From: Melaminivora alkalimesophila
GTDB lineage: Bacteria; Pseudomonadota; Gammaproteobacteria; Burkholderiales; Burkholderiaceae_C
Direction of reading: 5' to 3'
Length of the DNA stretch: 18,700 nucleotides
NCBI RefSeq assembly: GCF_000282995.1
Contig: NZ_ALEE01000262.1
Coordinates: forward strand, 1 to 18,700
The notes below the pieces were generated by a model. It was not told where the DNA came from. It ran no database searches and was given only the letters and a program-made list of their open reading frames with translations. A program made the translations under genes and the position numbers. Below are positions 8,691 to 17,382 of the stretch, one piece after another. Position 1 is the first letter of the stretch. Each line of letters opens with the position of its first letter.

Positions 8691-8712
8691 GCGGGCCGCG
8701 CTGGCGGTCCGC
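8691..8712. terminator. Hairpin filling the gap between two convergent stop codons
   Basis: GCGGGCCGC (8691-8699) and GCGGTCCGC (8704-8712) pair over nine positions with a single mismatch (G-U in the plus-strand RNA), around a 4-base loop GCTG. The element occupies exactly the 22 bases between the stops of the EamA gene and the convergent GIY-YIG helicase gene. It lacks a T tract on either side, so it would be a weak or Rho-assisted bidirectional terminator at best. Confidence 0.4.
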
Positions 8713-11265
8713 TCATTCCACTCCAACGACCGTGTCGTACAAGCCCAGCTGGCGCAGTCCCGCGTGGCTTTCGATACCGGTGTAGTACAAGGACGCATCC
8801 TCGTAGCGCCTGAAGGCAAAGACCGCCTGGTTCATCTGTTCGGTGTTGAACACGCGCAGCTGCACCAGCAGGTCGAAATCCTTCACCGTCAGCCCCGTCA
8901 CCGCCAGAAACAAATCGGGCTCCAGCCGTGTGATCACATCCTGGAGCTTGTTCTCGCGGAAGTCCGTCAGATACATGAAGGCCGGGATGCGCGTGGCGAA
9001 CTTGATCAGCTTTTCCTGGATTTGCTTGCGCTTGGACTTGAACTCGCGCTCCGCCTCGGTCAGCTCGCGCTTGTCGCTTCCCGACAACTCGCCCTGCTCC
9101 TTCGCCTTTTTCTTCAAGCCCTTGATCTTGTCGCTCTGGTTGATGACGGTCTCGATGATGTTGTCGCCCAGATTGCGCCAGCCCTCGATGCGCTCGACCG
9201 CCGCCATCGCCTCCGGGTTGTCCAGCACACGCTGCAAGGTACCGTTATCCACATTCACCAGCAGCGCGCTCTCCCACTTGCGCGCCAAGAGCGTGGCTGA
9301 AGTGCCAGCCATGGCAATATCCAGAATACCGCCGGCGTCGATCTGCGCCATGTTGGCGCCGTCATAGGCCAGCACCGGCAAAAACGCCACCAGATCGCGC
9401 ACGGCATCCTCCGGGTTGGCGGCACCGGGCGCCAGGCCGATGGCGTACTCCGACAACTGGCGCAGCGCCCGTGTCGGCGCGAAGTCGAACACAAAACACA
9501 CTGGCTTGAGGATTTCCTCCTCGTGGGGGTTGTCGCCGTTGGGGTTGCGAATGACCCATGGCGACTGGACGCGAAATGCGGCTTGGAAGTAGGTTTCGGG
9601 TGATTTCAGGTTGCGCAGCATCAAGATGGACGACCACTGCGCCACCGTGACCCCGGTGGTCAGCTTGCCACACGACAGGGTGATGGTCTGCGACTGAAAT
9701 CCGCTGCCGATCGCCCGGCGCACAGGCGGCAGCGCCTGCAAGCCGATGCCTGCGCCCGCCCCGGCAGCGACGACGACCTCATAGGCGTGCCAGAAGGTGT
9801 TGTGCCGCTCGGCCAGCAAATTGGCCATGGCGTGGCACGCAGCCACATTGGGCAGAAACCAGAACGAATGCTGCAACCATGGCAGCAATCGCACGTCCGA
9901 ATACGGCAGCGGCGGGCGCGTACCGGCCCTGAGCGCCTGCACCGATTGTGCCGTGCGCCCGCCGCGGATGATGTCCAGCCATTTCTGCACATCGTCTTTG
10001 TGCTTGAACTGCGCGTCCTTTCCTGTGCCTGTGGCCTCGAAGAACGCGTTCAGATCGAACTCGTCGAATTCGCCGCCACTGGCCACTGCCAACAGCTCAT
10101 CGGGCATTTGGTAGGTCAGCAGGCGCATTTCGGGCAGCGCGGCGTAGGGGTTGCGCTGGCCAGGGTAGCGCGCGGCATAGGCGGCCTTGGCGCGTTGCTC
10201 GTCGGTGTAGGTCCAGTTGTAGATCTGCTCCTCGATGAACTCGCCCGTCGCCAACGCCCGAAATGGCGTTCCTGACAAATAGAGGTAAGCGCGCGTGGTG
10301 ATCGGCAAGAAATCTGCCTCGCGCCCGGCCAGCTCGTGCAGCGATTCATTCACGCTGGCCAGCGCTTCCTCCCCTTTCCTGGAAGCGCGCGCCTCGGCCT
10401 CGTCCTCGCCCTCGAACAGCTCCTTCGCTGAATCTCGCCAAGCGCCGAAGTGGTACTCGTCAAATACCACCAGATCCCAGTTCACCGCGTGCAGCCACTC
10501 ATTGCGTGCCTTGATGTTGCCGGTGCCCGCCTCGCGCCCCAGCAAGTCCTGAAACGAGCCGAAGTAGACCACCGGGCGCGTGCGGTCCACCTGTGTCGGG
10601 TCGCCCCCGGTAGCACGTGAGAGATATTGCCAACCGTCGAAATCCTGGTGGCTTTCCAGATCGGTCTGCCAAGCGTCTTCCACCGCCGGCTTGAAAGTGA
10701 GCACCAGCACGCGACGCGCCTGCATCTGCCGGGCCAGCTGGTAGGCGGTGAAGGTCTTGCCAAAGCGCATCTTGGCATTCCACAGGAAGCGCGGCACGGC
10801 GGCAGGATCCTCGGCCCAGATGGATTGGTAGTAGTGCAGCGTCTTGCGCACGGCCTGCGCCTGCTCGTCGCGCATCGGGAAGCTCTGGTGGTGCGTGCCG
10901 CTCAAGGGGCGGCGGCTGCGCAACTCGGCCAGCGCGGTCTGCACGTCCGCCAGCGTGCAGCGCATCCATTCGAGCTGCGCCCGCTCACAGCCCCGACGCT
11001 CAAGGGCGGCGCGCAATTCGTGGTCAGTGATCACGCTGCCATCGGCACGCTCGGCGGGTTCATCCATTTCGATGCGGAAATTGGTGATTGCCGCCGTGCG
11101 CAGCTGCTCGGCCACGCGCTGGCGCACGTCGCGCGTGGTCTGACCGATTTTCAGCAAGCCGGCGTGGGCATCGTCGGCAATGGAGTAGGCGTACAGGCGG
11201 GGGCAGGTTGCGGGCTTCGGGGGCAGGAGGACGTCGATCGTCGGTCTATTCATCAGCATCTTCAT
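8713..11265 (-). CDS. T5orf172/GIY-YIG-like nuclease fused to SF2 helicase (restriction subunit)
   Basis: 850 aa counted from the ATG at 11265. Residues ~22-90 resemble the T5orf172 branch of GIY-YIG nucleases: LYAYSI, then LLKIGQTTRDVRQRV with R50, then DHELRAAL with E83. A superfamily 2 helicase follows: motif I AKMRFGKT (164-171), DEYH box (269-272), SGTPF (331-335), motif V near CGKLTTGVT, motif VI QAAFRVQSPW (561-570). A charged Lys/Glu-rich, probably coiled-coil segment spans ~711-758. I infer the ATP-driven translocating and cleaving subunit of a restriction system, with the GIY-YIG domain as likely nuclease; no PD-(D/E)XK motif is obvious. The start is uncertain: ATGs at 11265, 11259 and 11253 are in frame, and GGTGAGG is best spaced for 11265. 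All overlap or abut the methylase stop. Confidence 0.85.
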   Translation of the reverse strand: MKMLMNRPTIDVLLPPKPATCPRLYAYSIADDAHAGLLKIGQTTRDVRQRVAEQLRTAAITNFRIEMDEPAERADGSVITDHELRAALERRGCERAQLEWMRCTLADVQTALAELRSRRPLSGTHHQSFPMRDEQAQAVRKTLHYYQSIWAEDPAAVPRFLWNAKMRFGKTFTAYQLARQMQARRVLVLTFKPAVEDAWQTDLESHQDFDGWQYLSRATGGDPTQVDRTRPVVYFGSFQDLLGREAGTGNIKARNEWLHAVNWDLVVFDEYHFGAWRDSAKELFEGEDEAEARASRKGEEALASVNESLHELAGREADFLPITTRAYLYLSGTPFRALATGEFIEEQIYNWTYTDEQRAKAAYAARYPGQRNPYAALPEMRLLTYQMPDELLAVASGGEFDEFDLNAFFEATGTGKDAQFKHKDDVQKWLDIIRGGRTAQSVQALRAGTRPPLPYSDVRLLPWLQHSFWFLPNVAACHAMANLLAERHNTFWHAYEVVVAAGAGAGIGLQALPPVRRAIGSGFQSQTITLSCGKLTTGVTVAQWSSILMLRNLKSPETYFQAAFRVQSPWVIRNPNGDNPHEEEILKPVCFVFDFAPTRALRQLSEYAIGLAPGAANPEDAVRDLVAFLPVLAYDGANMAQIDAGGILDIAMAGTSATLLARKWESALLVNVDNGTLQRVLDNPEAMAAVERIEGWRNLGDNIIETVINQSDKIKGLKKKAKEQGELSGSDKRELTEAEREFKSKRKQIQEKLIKFATRIPAFMYLTDFRENKLQDVITRLEPDLFLAVTGLTVKDFDLLVQLRVFNTEQMNQAVFAFRRYEDASLYYTGIESHAGLRQLGLYDTVVGVE

Positions 11266-12913
11266 CGACCGAAACCTCACCGAATAAATTGGCACTCAAA
11301 TCCATCGGACGCACGATTTTTTCGATGAACTCGATTTCACTGTCACTGATGCCGTACTTGGAATATAAATCGGCATCGCTCCAACGACGCGACCAGTCCT
11401 GGATGGGGACAAAGGTATAGACACGACGCGTAGTGTCTTGCGACGGCTTGTGCAGCAAAATGAGCAGGCGTGTCAGACGACAGGCGAGATAGCTTAGAGC
11501 ACTTTCGGCCTCGGATTGCGAGGCGAACGGACCAATGCACAAATAGGTCTCGGAGCAGATGCTGCCTGGCTCGCCAATGAACGGCGTGCTTAATATGCGA
11601 TGCGGATAGGTGTCGCGGTTTCCCGTTCCCGGCGCTGCACGGCCGATGTAGATTTTCCAATGATCGATCAGCTCGTGCCCAGTGGGAACGTCGGCTGGGG
11701 CTATGTAGCCAACACCGCCGTTTTGATAAATCGCCAAATCGCCAACTCTGCGTTTACTATTTCCCTTGAAAAACGTCCTAAGCCCGAACGGACGGAGAGA
11801 ACTGACTAACTCATCAAAGCGTTTCTCCCGAGGTAACGCTAATGTTTCCGTAGTGCCACACTCCAAAGCCATGACTTTCCGCAGGATGGATAAGCCCTCG
11901 TTGAAGCGAACGAATACGTCGGCACCCGGCTCTAGCAAAGGGCGGATAGCAGTTGAGACGGGCCAATCCTTAAAATGTGTTGCCACCTCACACAGACCGG
12001 GATTGTCACGCTCCCACAAGAAATAGCAAACGCCACCTTTCAGCCCCACACCAGGGAATACGTCGGAAGCGGTGAGATAGTCGTTGATGACGCGCACGCG
12101 GTCGTCCGTCAGCATGGCCTCGCGGAATTCGTCCAGACCTTTGCCACCGGTGAACCAACGCGATGGAATCACCATCGTCAGGTAGCGAGGGTCGAGCGCT
12201 TTCGCTTGTTCGACGAATTTTTGATAGATCGGCGCGGCGCTCACCCCATGCCCACCATCGCTCAACTGGTACGGCGGGTTGCCGATAATTACGTCAAATT
12301 GCATCTCTTCCTCAAACAACTCATGCATGCGGACCTTGATATCATCTGTATGAATAAAGGCATAGGCGTGGCTTTCCAGCTCCACGCCCCGGTCCAACGC
12401 CGCCTGGCTGGCCCCGCAATACCGGCATTTGCCTCTTTCCCAGTCGTGCTCAGTGCGCTCGAACCAGATATGCCCGGCTTCACCCTCGAACCCCTGCACG
12501 ATGGAGTGCCGCCCATTGGCACGCTTGCTGCAATACACGCTACGCCGCGCCAGCAGAGCGGTCAGGCGCGTGATGCCTATGCCGAACACCTGTCTTCTCA
12601 GGATATGGTTTACCCGCTCCTGCAAGTCCGGGATCTGCCCCGCAAGTCCCTGCACCAGCCTGCGGGTGATCTCGCGCAGAAACACGCCGCTTTTGGTGCA
12701 GGGGTCGAGAAAGCGCACCTCCGCGTTTTCCCAGATGCTGGCGCCGCCATGCGCGGCCGCCCAGGCCTCGGCCAGAGTGTCGAGCATCCGGTTGGCAAAC
12801 TGCGGCGGCGTGAAGACCTCGTCGTTGCTCAGGTTGGCAATGCAGTCCAGCACGTCGGGGTTGCGGCCATGCAAGGCGAAGGGGGCTTGGAGGGAGTGCA
12901 GCAGGGCGCTCAT
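11246..12913 (-). CDS. Eco57I-type N6-adenine DNA methyltransferase/specificity protein
   Basis: 555 aa. DEVFTPPQFANRMLD (31-45) matches the motif X region of N6-adenine methylases. Motif I is atypical, FLDPCTKSGVF (68-78), where gamma-class enzymes usually have DPACGSG. The catalytic motif IV, NPPY (212-215, preceded by FDVIIG), is intact. Cys residues at 128, 163 and 166 (KCRYCGAS) may bind metal. The C-terminal ~250 residues lack catalytic motifs and probably recognise the DNA target. The expected activity is methylating adenine at the system's recognition site to protect host DNA. The gene overlaps the DUF4411 stop by 4 bases (ATGA) and the helicase start downstream. GC drops from ~73% near its 5' end to ~42-45% in parts of its 3' half, suggesting that the recognition part was exchanged or acquired separately. 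Confidence 0.87.
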   Translation of the reverse strand: MSALLHSLQAPFALHGRNPDVLDCIANLSNDEVFTPPQFANRMLDTLAEAWAAAHGGASIWENAEVRFLDPCTKSGVFLREITRRLVQGLAGQIPDLQERVNHILRRQVFGIGITRLTALLARRSVYCSKRANGRHSIVQGFEGEAGHIWFERTEHDWERGKCRYCGASQAALDRGVELESHAYAFIHTDDIKVRMHELFEEEMQFDVIIGNPPYQLSDGGHGVSAAPIYQKFVEQAKALDPRYLTMVIPSRWFTGGKGLDEFREAMLTDDRVRVINDYLTASDVFPGVGLKGGVCYFLWERDNPGLCEVATHFKDWPVSTAIRPLLEPGADVFVRFNEGLSILRKVMALECGTTETLALPREKRFDELVSSLRPFGLRTFFKGNSKRRVGDLAIYQNGGVGYIAPADVPTGHELIDHWKIYIGRAAPGTGNRDTYPHRILSTPFIGEPGSICSETYLCIGPFASQSEAESALSYLACRLTRLLILLHKPSQDTTRRVYTFVPIQDWSRRWSDADLYSKYGISDSEIEFIEKIVRPMDLSANLFGEVSVDEDADE

Positions 12914-13407
12914 GCGGGGTTGGCGAGAACGAAACGTGCCTGTTCAGTGCGCAGCATCTGGTAGGGCGTCATGTAGCGGACTCCCAGGCCCAGGCAGACG
13001 TTGGGTATTTTGATGCGTCCAGGGGAGTTTGCCAGCGTCTCATGGGTGACCAGCACATGGTCCCCTGCGAGCGCATGGGCGACGAGATAGTAGTCTGCGA
13101 CCTGAAAAAAAAAGGTATTGATGGCCGCTGGCGTGTAGCCTTGGCTGACGACCCATTCGCTGACTTGTGCGAATTGCGGAGCCAGCGTCGGTGGCGTTCG
13201 TCGAAACAGGGTCTGGCCCCGGTGCTTGGCCCATTCGCTCAGCTCGTCCTGACCCGCCTGGATTTCGTCGGACACCTTGTCTATGCTGCACACCCTTCCG
13301 GTATGACCATGGTGCGTCAGCCAGTCCCAGAACGCGGGACAAAAATCCAAACCGTAATGCAGGTGCTTGGCTGATATGAAAACGTTGGAGTCCAACAGGT
13401 AGCTCAT
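12910..13407 (-). CDS. DUF4411 PIN-like protein, probable toxin partner of the ImmA/IrrE peptidase
   Basis: 165 aa. The N terminus, MSYLLDSNVFISAKHLH, and spaced acidic residues D6, E48 (DKVSDEI), D105 (VADYYLVAHAL) and E123 (LVTHE) give the layout of a PIN-fold ribonuclease. The pattern and length fit the DUF4411 family, which is known to occur beside ImmA/IrrE-type proteins. The expected activity is metal-dependent RNA cleavage; this is inferred from the fold. The ATG overlaps the upstream ImmA stop by 4 bases (ATGA), and its own stop overlaps the methylase start in the same way. Such tight coupling suggests fixed stoichiometry and an origin as part of the operon rather than a chance neighbour. 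Confidence 0.8.
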   Translation of the reverse strand: MSYLLDSNVFISAKHLHYGLDFCPAFWDWLTHHGHTGRVCSIDKVSDEIQAGQDELSEWAKHRGQTLFRRTPPTLAPQFAQVSEWVVSQGYTPAAINTFFFQVADYYLVAHALAGDHVLVTHETLANSPGRIKIPNVCLGLGVRYMTPYQMLRTEQARFVLANPA

Positions 13408-14570
13408 GCGACCACTCCGAACTCCTGCGCCACTTGGTAGAAGGTGGCGCTCTTTTTCACGCCCAACAGACGGAAGGCTTCAGAGAAGGAGGTAAGCCCT
13501 TCCAGGGTGCTGGACACAAGTGCCTGCGTGAAGCGCTTGCTGCTGCGCGCCCCCAGGCTGCGGTAGAAGTCGCCGCCGCCACCTGCGTCGCGCTCTCGCT
13601 CGCGCAGCGCGTGCAGGCGTTCCTGCTCCTGGCGGTAGTGGCGCCACAAGGTGGCTTCGCTGATGTAACCTGCGTCGTACAGGCGGCGTAGGGCCACCAG
13701 CGTGCTGACCTTGAACTCGCGCGCCAAGCGCTGTATTTGCTCGGGAATCTGTTGGCCCTGCTGGTAAGCGCCATGCAGCTCCTGCATGGGCATCAGCAGC
13801 TCGGCGGCAACCTGGTTGCACCAGCGCTCGGTGAACTGCTCGGGCACCGCACCCGCCTGAGGGTCGGATACGCCCGTGGCCCCCAGCCACAGGTGCGCCA
13901 GCTCATGGGCCAGCGTGAACATTTGTGCGGCTTTGCTGTCGCTGCCGTTCAAAAAGATCAAGGGTGCGTGTGCGTCCGCCAGCGCAAAGCCACGGAATTC
14001 GCCCACATCCAGCCTGCGGTGGCTGCTGCTGCCGACGACGGAGCTGGTCATGACCAAGATGCCGATGCCTTCGGCCCGAGCGATCAGCTGGCGCAAGGCC
14101 TCGTTCCAAGACGGCCATTGGCGGCGTGCGGCGGCGCTCAAATCCAGGGCTTCGCGCAGCCGCTGCGCGACGGCGTGCGCCGGCTCGTCCGTGCGGGCGC
14201 TGCCGATGAAGGACAAGGGAGGATGTCCATGCAGACGCGCATGGTCGTGGTACCAAGCCTGGCGCTGCTGACACAGGTAGAGCATGTCCAGCAACTCGCT
14301 GCTGGGCTGGGCCAGCGCAGCGTCACGCAGCGTACGAAAGTCCGGCACCGGCAGGGGCAACGCGGGTGGCTCGGGCAGAAAAAAGTAGCCGATGGCGGTG
14401 TGTGTCAGCCGGGCGAAGTCTTCCAGCTGCTTGAGCGTGGGCTGCGCCGCGCCACTGAGCCACAAGGGCCACTTGGCGAAGCGGCGTGTGAGACTGGCAT
14501 CGTCCAGGCGAGCGCGCTGCGCAGCCCAACGCAGCACGGGAACGGAGGCGGCAATGGCGCTGCTGCTCAC
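13404..14570 (-). CDS. ImmA/IrrE-family zinc metallopeptidase with XRE-like N terminus
   Basis: 388 aa starting at a GTG (14570) preceded by a strong Shine-Dalgarno region, GAGGAGAAGGGA. Residues ~10-65 resemble a worn XRE-type helix-turn-helix followed by FFLPEPP, the usual lead into this family. The peptidase motif is FTLAHELAHLWLG, giving H222, E223 and H226, with E257 in AAELLMP as the likely third zinc ligand. The C-terminal ~65 residues (GGGGDFYRSLG, then STLEGLTSFSEAFRLLG) look like the extension seen on ImmA proteins paired with DUF4411. ImmA relatives cleave repressors after stress or phage signals. Here it could act as the antitoxin/regulator of the DUF4411 protein or of the restriction genes. 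That role is inference; the enzyme family is secure. Confidence 0.87.
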   Translation of the reverse strand: MSSSAIAASVPVLRWAAQRARLDDASLTRRFAKWPLWLSGAAQPTLKQLEDFARLTHTAIGYFFLPEPPALPLPVPDFRTLRDAALAQPSSELLDMLYLCQQRQAWYHDHARLHGHPPLSFIGSARTDEPAHAVAQRLREALDLSAAARRQWPSWNEALRQLIARAEGIGILVMTSSVVGSSSHRRLDVGEFRGFALADAHAPLIFLNGSDSKAAQMFTLAHELAHLWLGATGVSDPQAGAVPEQFTERWCNQVAAELLMPMQELHGAYQQGQQIPEQIQRLAREFKVSTLVALRRLYDAGYISEATLWRHYRQEQERLHALRERERDAGGGGDFYRSLGARSSKRFTQALVSSTLEGLTSFSEAFRLLGVKKSATFYQVAQEFGVVA

Positions 14571-14613
14571 GGGTTTCCCTTCTCCTCAGACAGTTACACA
14601 AACATGCACCTTA

Positions 14614-14628
14614 TATCCGGTGCGGATA
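14614..14628. promoter_or_regulatory. 15-bp perfect dyad, candidate operator
   Basis: TATCCG (14614-14619) and CGGATA (14623-14628) form a perfect inverted repeat around GTG. It lies just downstream of the 211-aa methylase-like stop and about 44 bases upstream of the ImmA GTG start. A second, overlapping inverted repeat, GCACC (14606-14610) with GGTGC (14619-14623), brackets a TATAAG hexamer on the minus strand that could serve as a -10. The size and position suit a site for a small HTH regulator controlling the four downstream genes. No convincing -35 is present. Confidence 0.4.
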
Positions 14629-14630
14629 CT

Positions 14631-15266
<636 letters not shown>

Positions 15267-15383
15267 GGAACGGAAGGCACGGGCGGCGCTCGGAAACAGT
15301 ACGCCCGATCATGGACTATCTTGGACACTTCTGGGCCCCTCAGGCGCGCAGAGCCAAGCGAGGAGCGCTACGGAAGAAGCCCT

Positions 15384-15416
15384 CCCAAGGCATCCCGTCA
15401 GGCACTTCCCCTTGGG
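15384..15416 (-). terminator. Weak inverted repeat after mrdA
   Basis: CCCAAGG (15384-15390) and CCTTGGG (15410-15416) form a 7-bp perfect inverted repeat with a 19-base loop, starting 9 bases beyond the mrdA stop. No T run follows in the direction of transcription. It may reduce read-through from the mre operon into the defence block or be a decayed intergenic repeat. The rest of the 158-base gap 15267-15424 shows no gene and no transposon end that I recognise. Confidence 0.3.
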
Positions 15417-15424
15417 CGCAGTCT

Positions 15425-17374
15425 TCAGGGCGCCACCGTCGGCACCACCGGCACGTCCTCCACCCGGCGCGGCGTGCCGATCGGCGCGGCCGCCTGCCCT
15501 CGGGCGACGGCGGCGATGTCCTCCTCGCTCGGGTAGAGGCCAGCGAGCCAGTAGTCGAACACGCGCCGCGTGATGGGCGCGGCGGCGGCGGCGCCAAAGC
15601 CCGCGTTCTCCACGATCACGGCCACCGCGATGCGCGGATCGTCCACCGGCGCGAAGGCGGCGTAGAGCGAATGGTCGCGCTGGTGCTCGGCCAGCAGCTT
15701 GGCGTTGTAGCGGGTGCCTTGCGCCCAGGCCACGGCCTGCGCCGTGCCGGTCTTGCCGGCCGAGGTGTAGGGAGCGCCGGCGAACACGCGCCGCCCAGTG
15801 CCGGCCTCGTTGACGGCCTGCAGCGCCCGGCGAATGATCTCCACGTGGCGCGGCTTGTAGCCCAGGTTCACGCCCGGCGGCTGCTCCACCTGCGTGACCT
15901 CGCCCGTGACCTGGTCCTTCACCGCCTTGATCAGGTGCGGCCGGTGGCGCGTGCCGCCGTTGGCGAGCGTCGCCTCGGCCACGGCCAGCTGCAGCATGGT
16001 GAAGTTGTTGTAGCCCTGGCCGATGCCCAGCGACACGGTCTCGCCCGGGTACCAGCGCTTGGCCTCCGGGCGCTTGTAGGCGTTTCGCTTCCATTCAGTG
16101 CTGGGCAGCACGCCGCGCACCTCGCCGCCGAGGTCGATGCCGGTGATCTGCCCGAAGCCCAGCGGCGCCATGAAGTCGTGGATCAGGTCCACGCCCATCT
16201 CCACCGCCAGCGAATAGAAGTAGGTGTTGCTCGAATACTGGATGGCGCGGTGCATGTCGACACCGCCCAGGCCTCCCTCGTGGCTGCGGAAGCTGCGCCC
16301 CCCGTAGTTGAAGTAGCCCGGATCGTTCACCACCACGTTCGCCGCGCGCTTGCCGGTCTCCAGCGCCGCCAGCGCCATGAAGGGCTTGTAGGTCGAGCCC
16401 GGCGGGTAGGCACCGCGCAGCGCACGGTTCAGCAGCGGCTTGTTGATGGACTCGTTGAGCGCCTGCCAGTTTTCCTGGTCGATGCCCTCGACGAACAGGT
16501 TCGGATCGAAGGTCGGCTTGGAGACCAGCGCCAGCACCTCGCCGTTCCTCGGATCGAGCGCCACCAGCGCGCCGCGGCGCTCGCCGAACAGGTCTTCCAC
16601 GAGCTTTTGCAGCTTGATGTCCAGCGACAGCATCACGGTGTTGCCGGGCGTGGCCGGCTGGCTGTCCAGGCGGCGCACGGCGCGCCCACCGGCCGAGGTC
16701 TCCAGGCGCTCCACGCCGGTCTGGCCATGCAGCGTGGACTCGAAACTCTGCTCCACGCCGAGCTTGCCGATGTAGTCGGTGCCGCGGTAGTTGGCCGCCT
16801 CCTCGGAGTCCTCGATGCGCTCTTTCTCGCGCTGGTTGATGCGCCCGATGTAGCCGATGGCGTGGCTCGCCACCTCGCCCAGCGGGTAGGTGCGAAACAG
16901 CCGCGCCTTGATGTCCACCCCGGGAAAGCGCCAGCGCTGCGCGGCAAAGCGCGCCACCTCGTCGTCGGACAGGCGTGTGCGGATCGGCAGGGAATCAAAG
17001 CTGCGCGAGTCGGCCTGCAGGCGCTTGAAACGGCGCCGGTCGCGCGGCTGGATGTCGACGATCGCTGCCAGCTCGTCGATGGTCGCCTCCAGGTCGGCGA
17101 CGCGCGAGGGCGTGATCTCCAGCGTGTAGGCCGAGTAGTTGGTGGCCAGCACCACGCCGTTCCTGTCCAGGATCAGGCCGCGGTTGGGCACGATCGGCAC
17201 CACCGCCGTGCGGTTGCTCTCCGCCTGGTGGGCCAGGCCCTCGTAGCGCACCACCTGCAGCACGTACAGCCGCGCCGCGATCAGCCCGAAAGCCAGCAGC
17301 ACCAGCAGGCCCATGGCGAACACGCGCAGGCGAAATTGCCAGGCGTCGGCCTCGACATTGCGCACCTCGGTCAT
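15425..17374 (-). CDS. mrdA: Penicillin-binding protein 2, elongasome transpeptidase
   Basis: 649 aa, typical of PBP2. A short cytoplasmic tail is followed by one membrane anchor (~19-42), the pedestal/dimerisation domain beginning NRGLILDRNGVVLA (64-77), and the transpeptidase domain. All three active-site boxes are present: STYK (S327-K330), SSN (381-383) and KTG (541-543). The enzyme cross-links peptidoglycan during lateral wall growth, working with RodA and the MreBCD scaffold, and is the target of mecillinam. It starts 8 bases after the mreD stop, consistent with one operon. The C-terminal ~40 residues are a Pro/Ala/Val-rich tail. The usual partner rodA is absent downstream within the window. 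Confidence 0.96.
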   Translation of the reverse strand: MTEVRNVEADAWQFRLRVFAMGLLVLLAFGLIAARLYVLQVVRYEGLAHQAESNRTAVVPIVPNRGLILDRNGVVLATNYSAYTLEITPSRVADLEATIDELAAIVDIQPRDRRRFKRLQADSRSFDSLPIRTRLSDDEVARFAAQRWRFPGVDIKARLFRTYPLGEVASHAIGYIGRINQREKERIEDSEEAANYRGTDYIGKLGVEQSFESTLHGQTGVERLETSAGGRAVRRLDSQPATPGNTVMLSLDIKLQKLVEDLFGERRGALVALDPRNGEVLALVSKPTFDPNLFVEGIDQENWQALNESINKPLLNRALRGAYPPGSTYKPFMALAALETGKRAANVVVNDPGYFNYGGRSFRSHEGGLGGVDMHRAIQYSSNTYFYSLAVEMGVDLIHDFMAPLGFGQITGIDLGGEVRGVLPSTEWKRNAYKRPEAKRWYPGETVSLGIGQGYNNFTMLQLAVAEATLANGGTRHRPHLIKAVKDQVTGEVTQVEQPPGVNLGYKPRHVEIIRRALQAVNEAGTGRRVFAGAPYTSAGKTGTAQAVAWAQGTRYNAKLLAEHQRDHSLYAAFAPVDDPRIAVAVIVENAGFGAAAAAPITRRVFDYWLAGLYPSEEDIAAVARGQAAAPIGTPRRVEDVPVVPTVAP

Positions 17375-17382
17375 GGCTCAGC

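Noticed and set aside
11266..11295. Longer start for the GIY-YIG helicase at 11295
   Set aside because: It would lengthen the overlap with the methylase to 50 bases. The ATG at 11265 has a better-spaced GGTGAGG.
15301..15345. Possible insertion-sequence end near TTGGACACTT in the gap beside mrdA
   Set aside because: I found no matching inverted copy at the other side of the cassette, no target duplication and no transposase.
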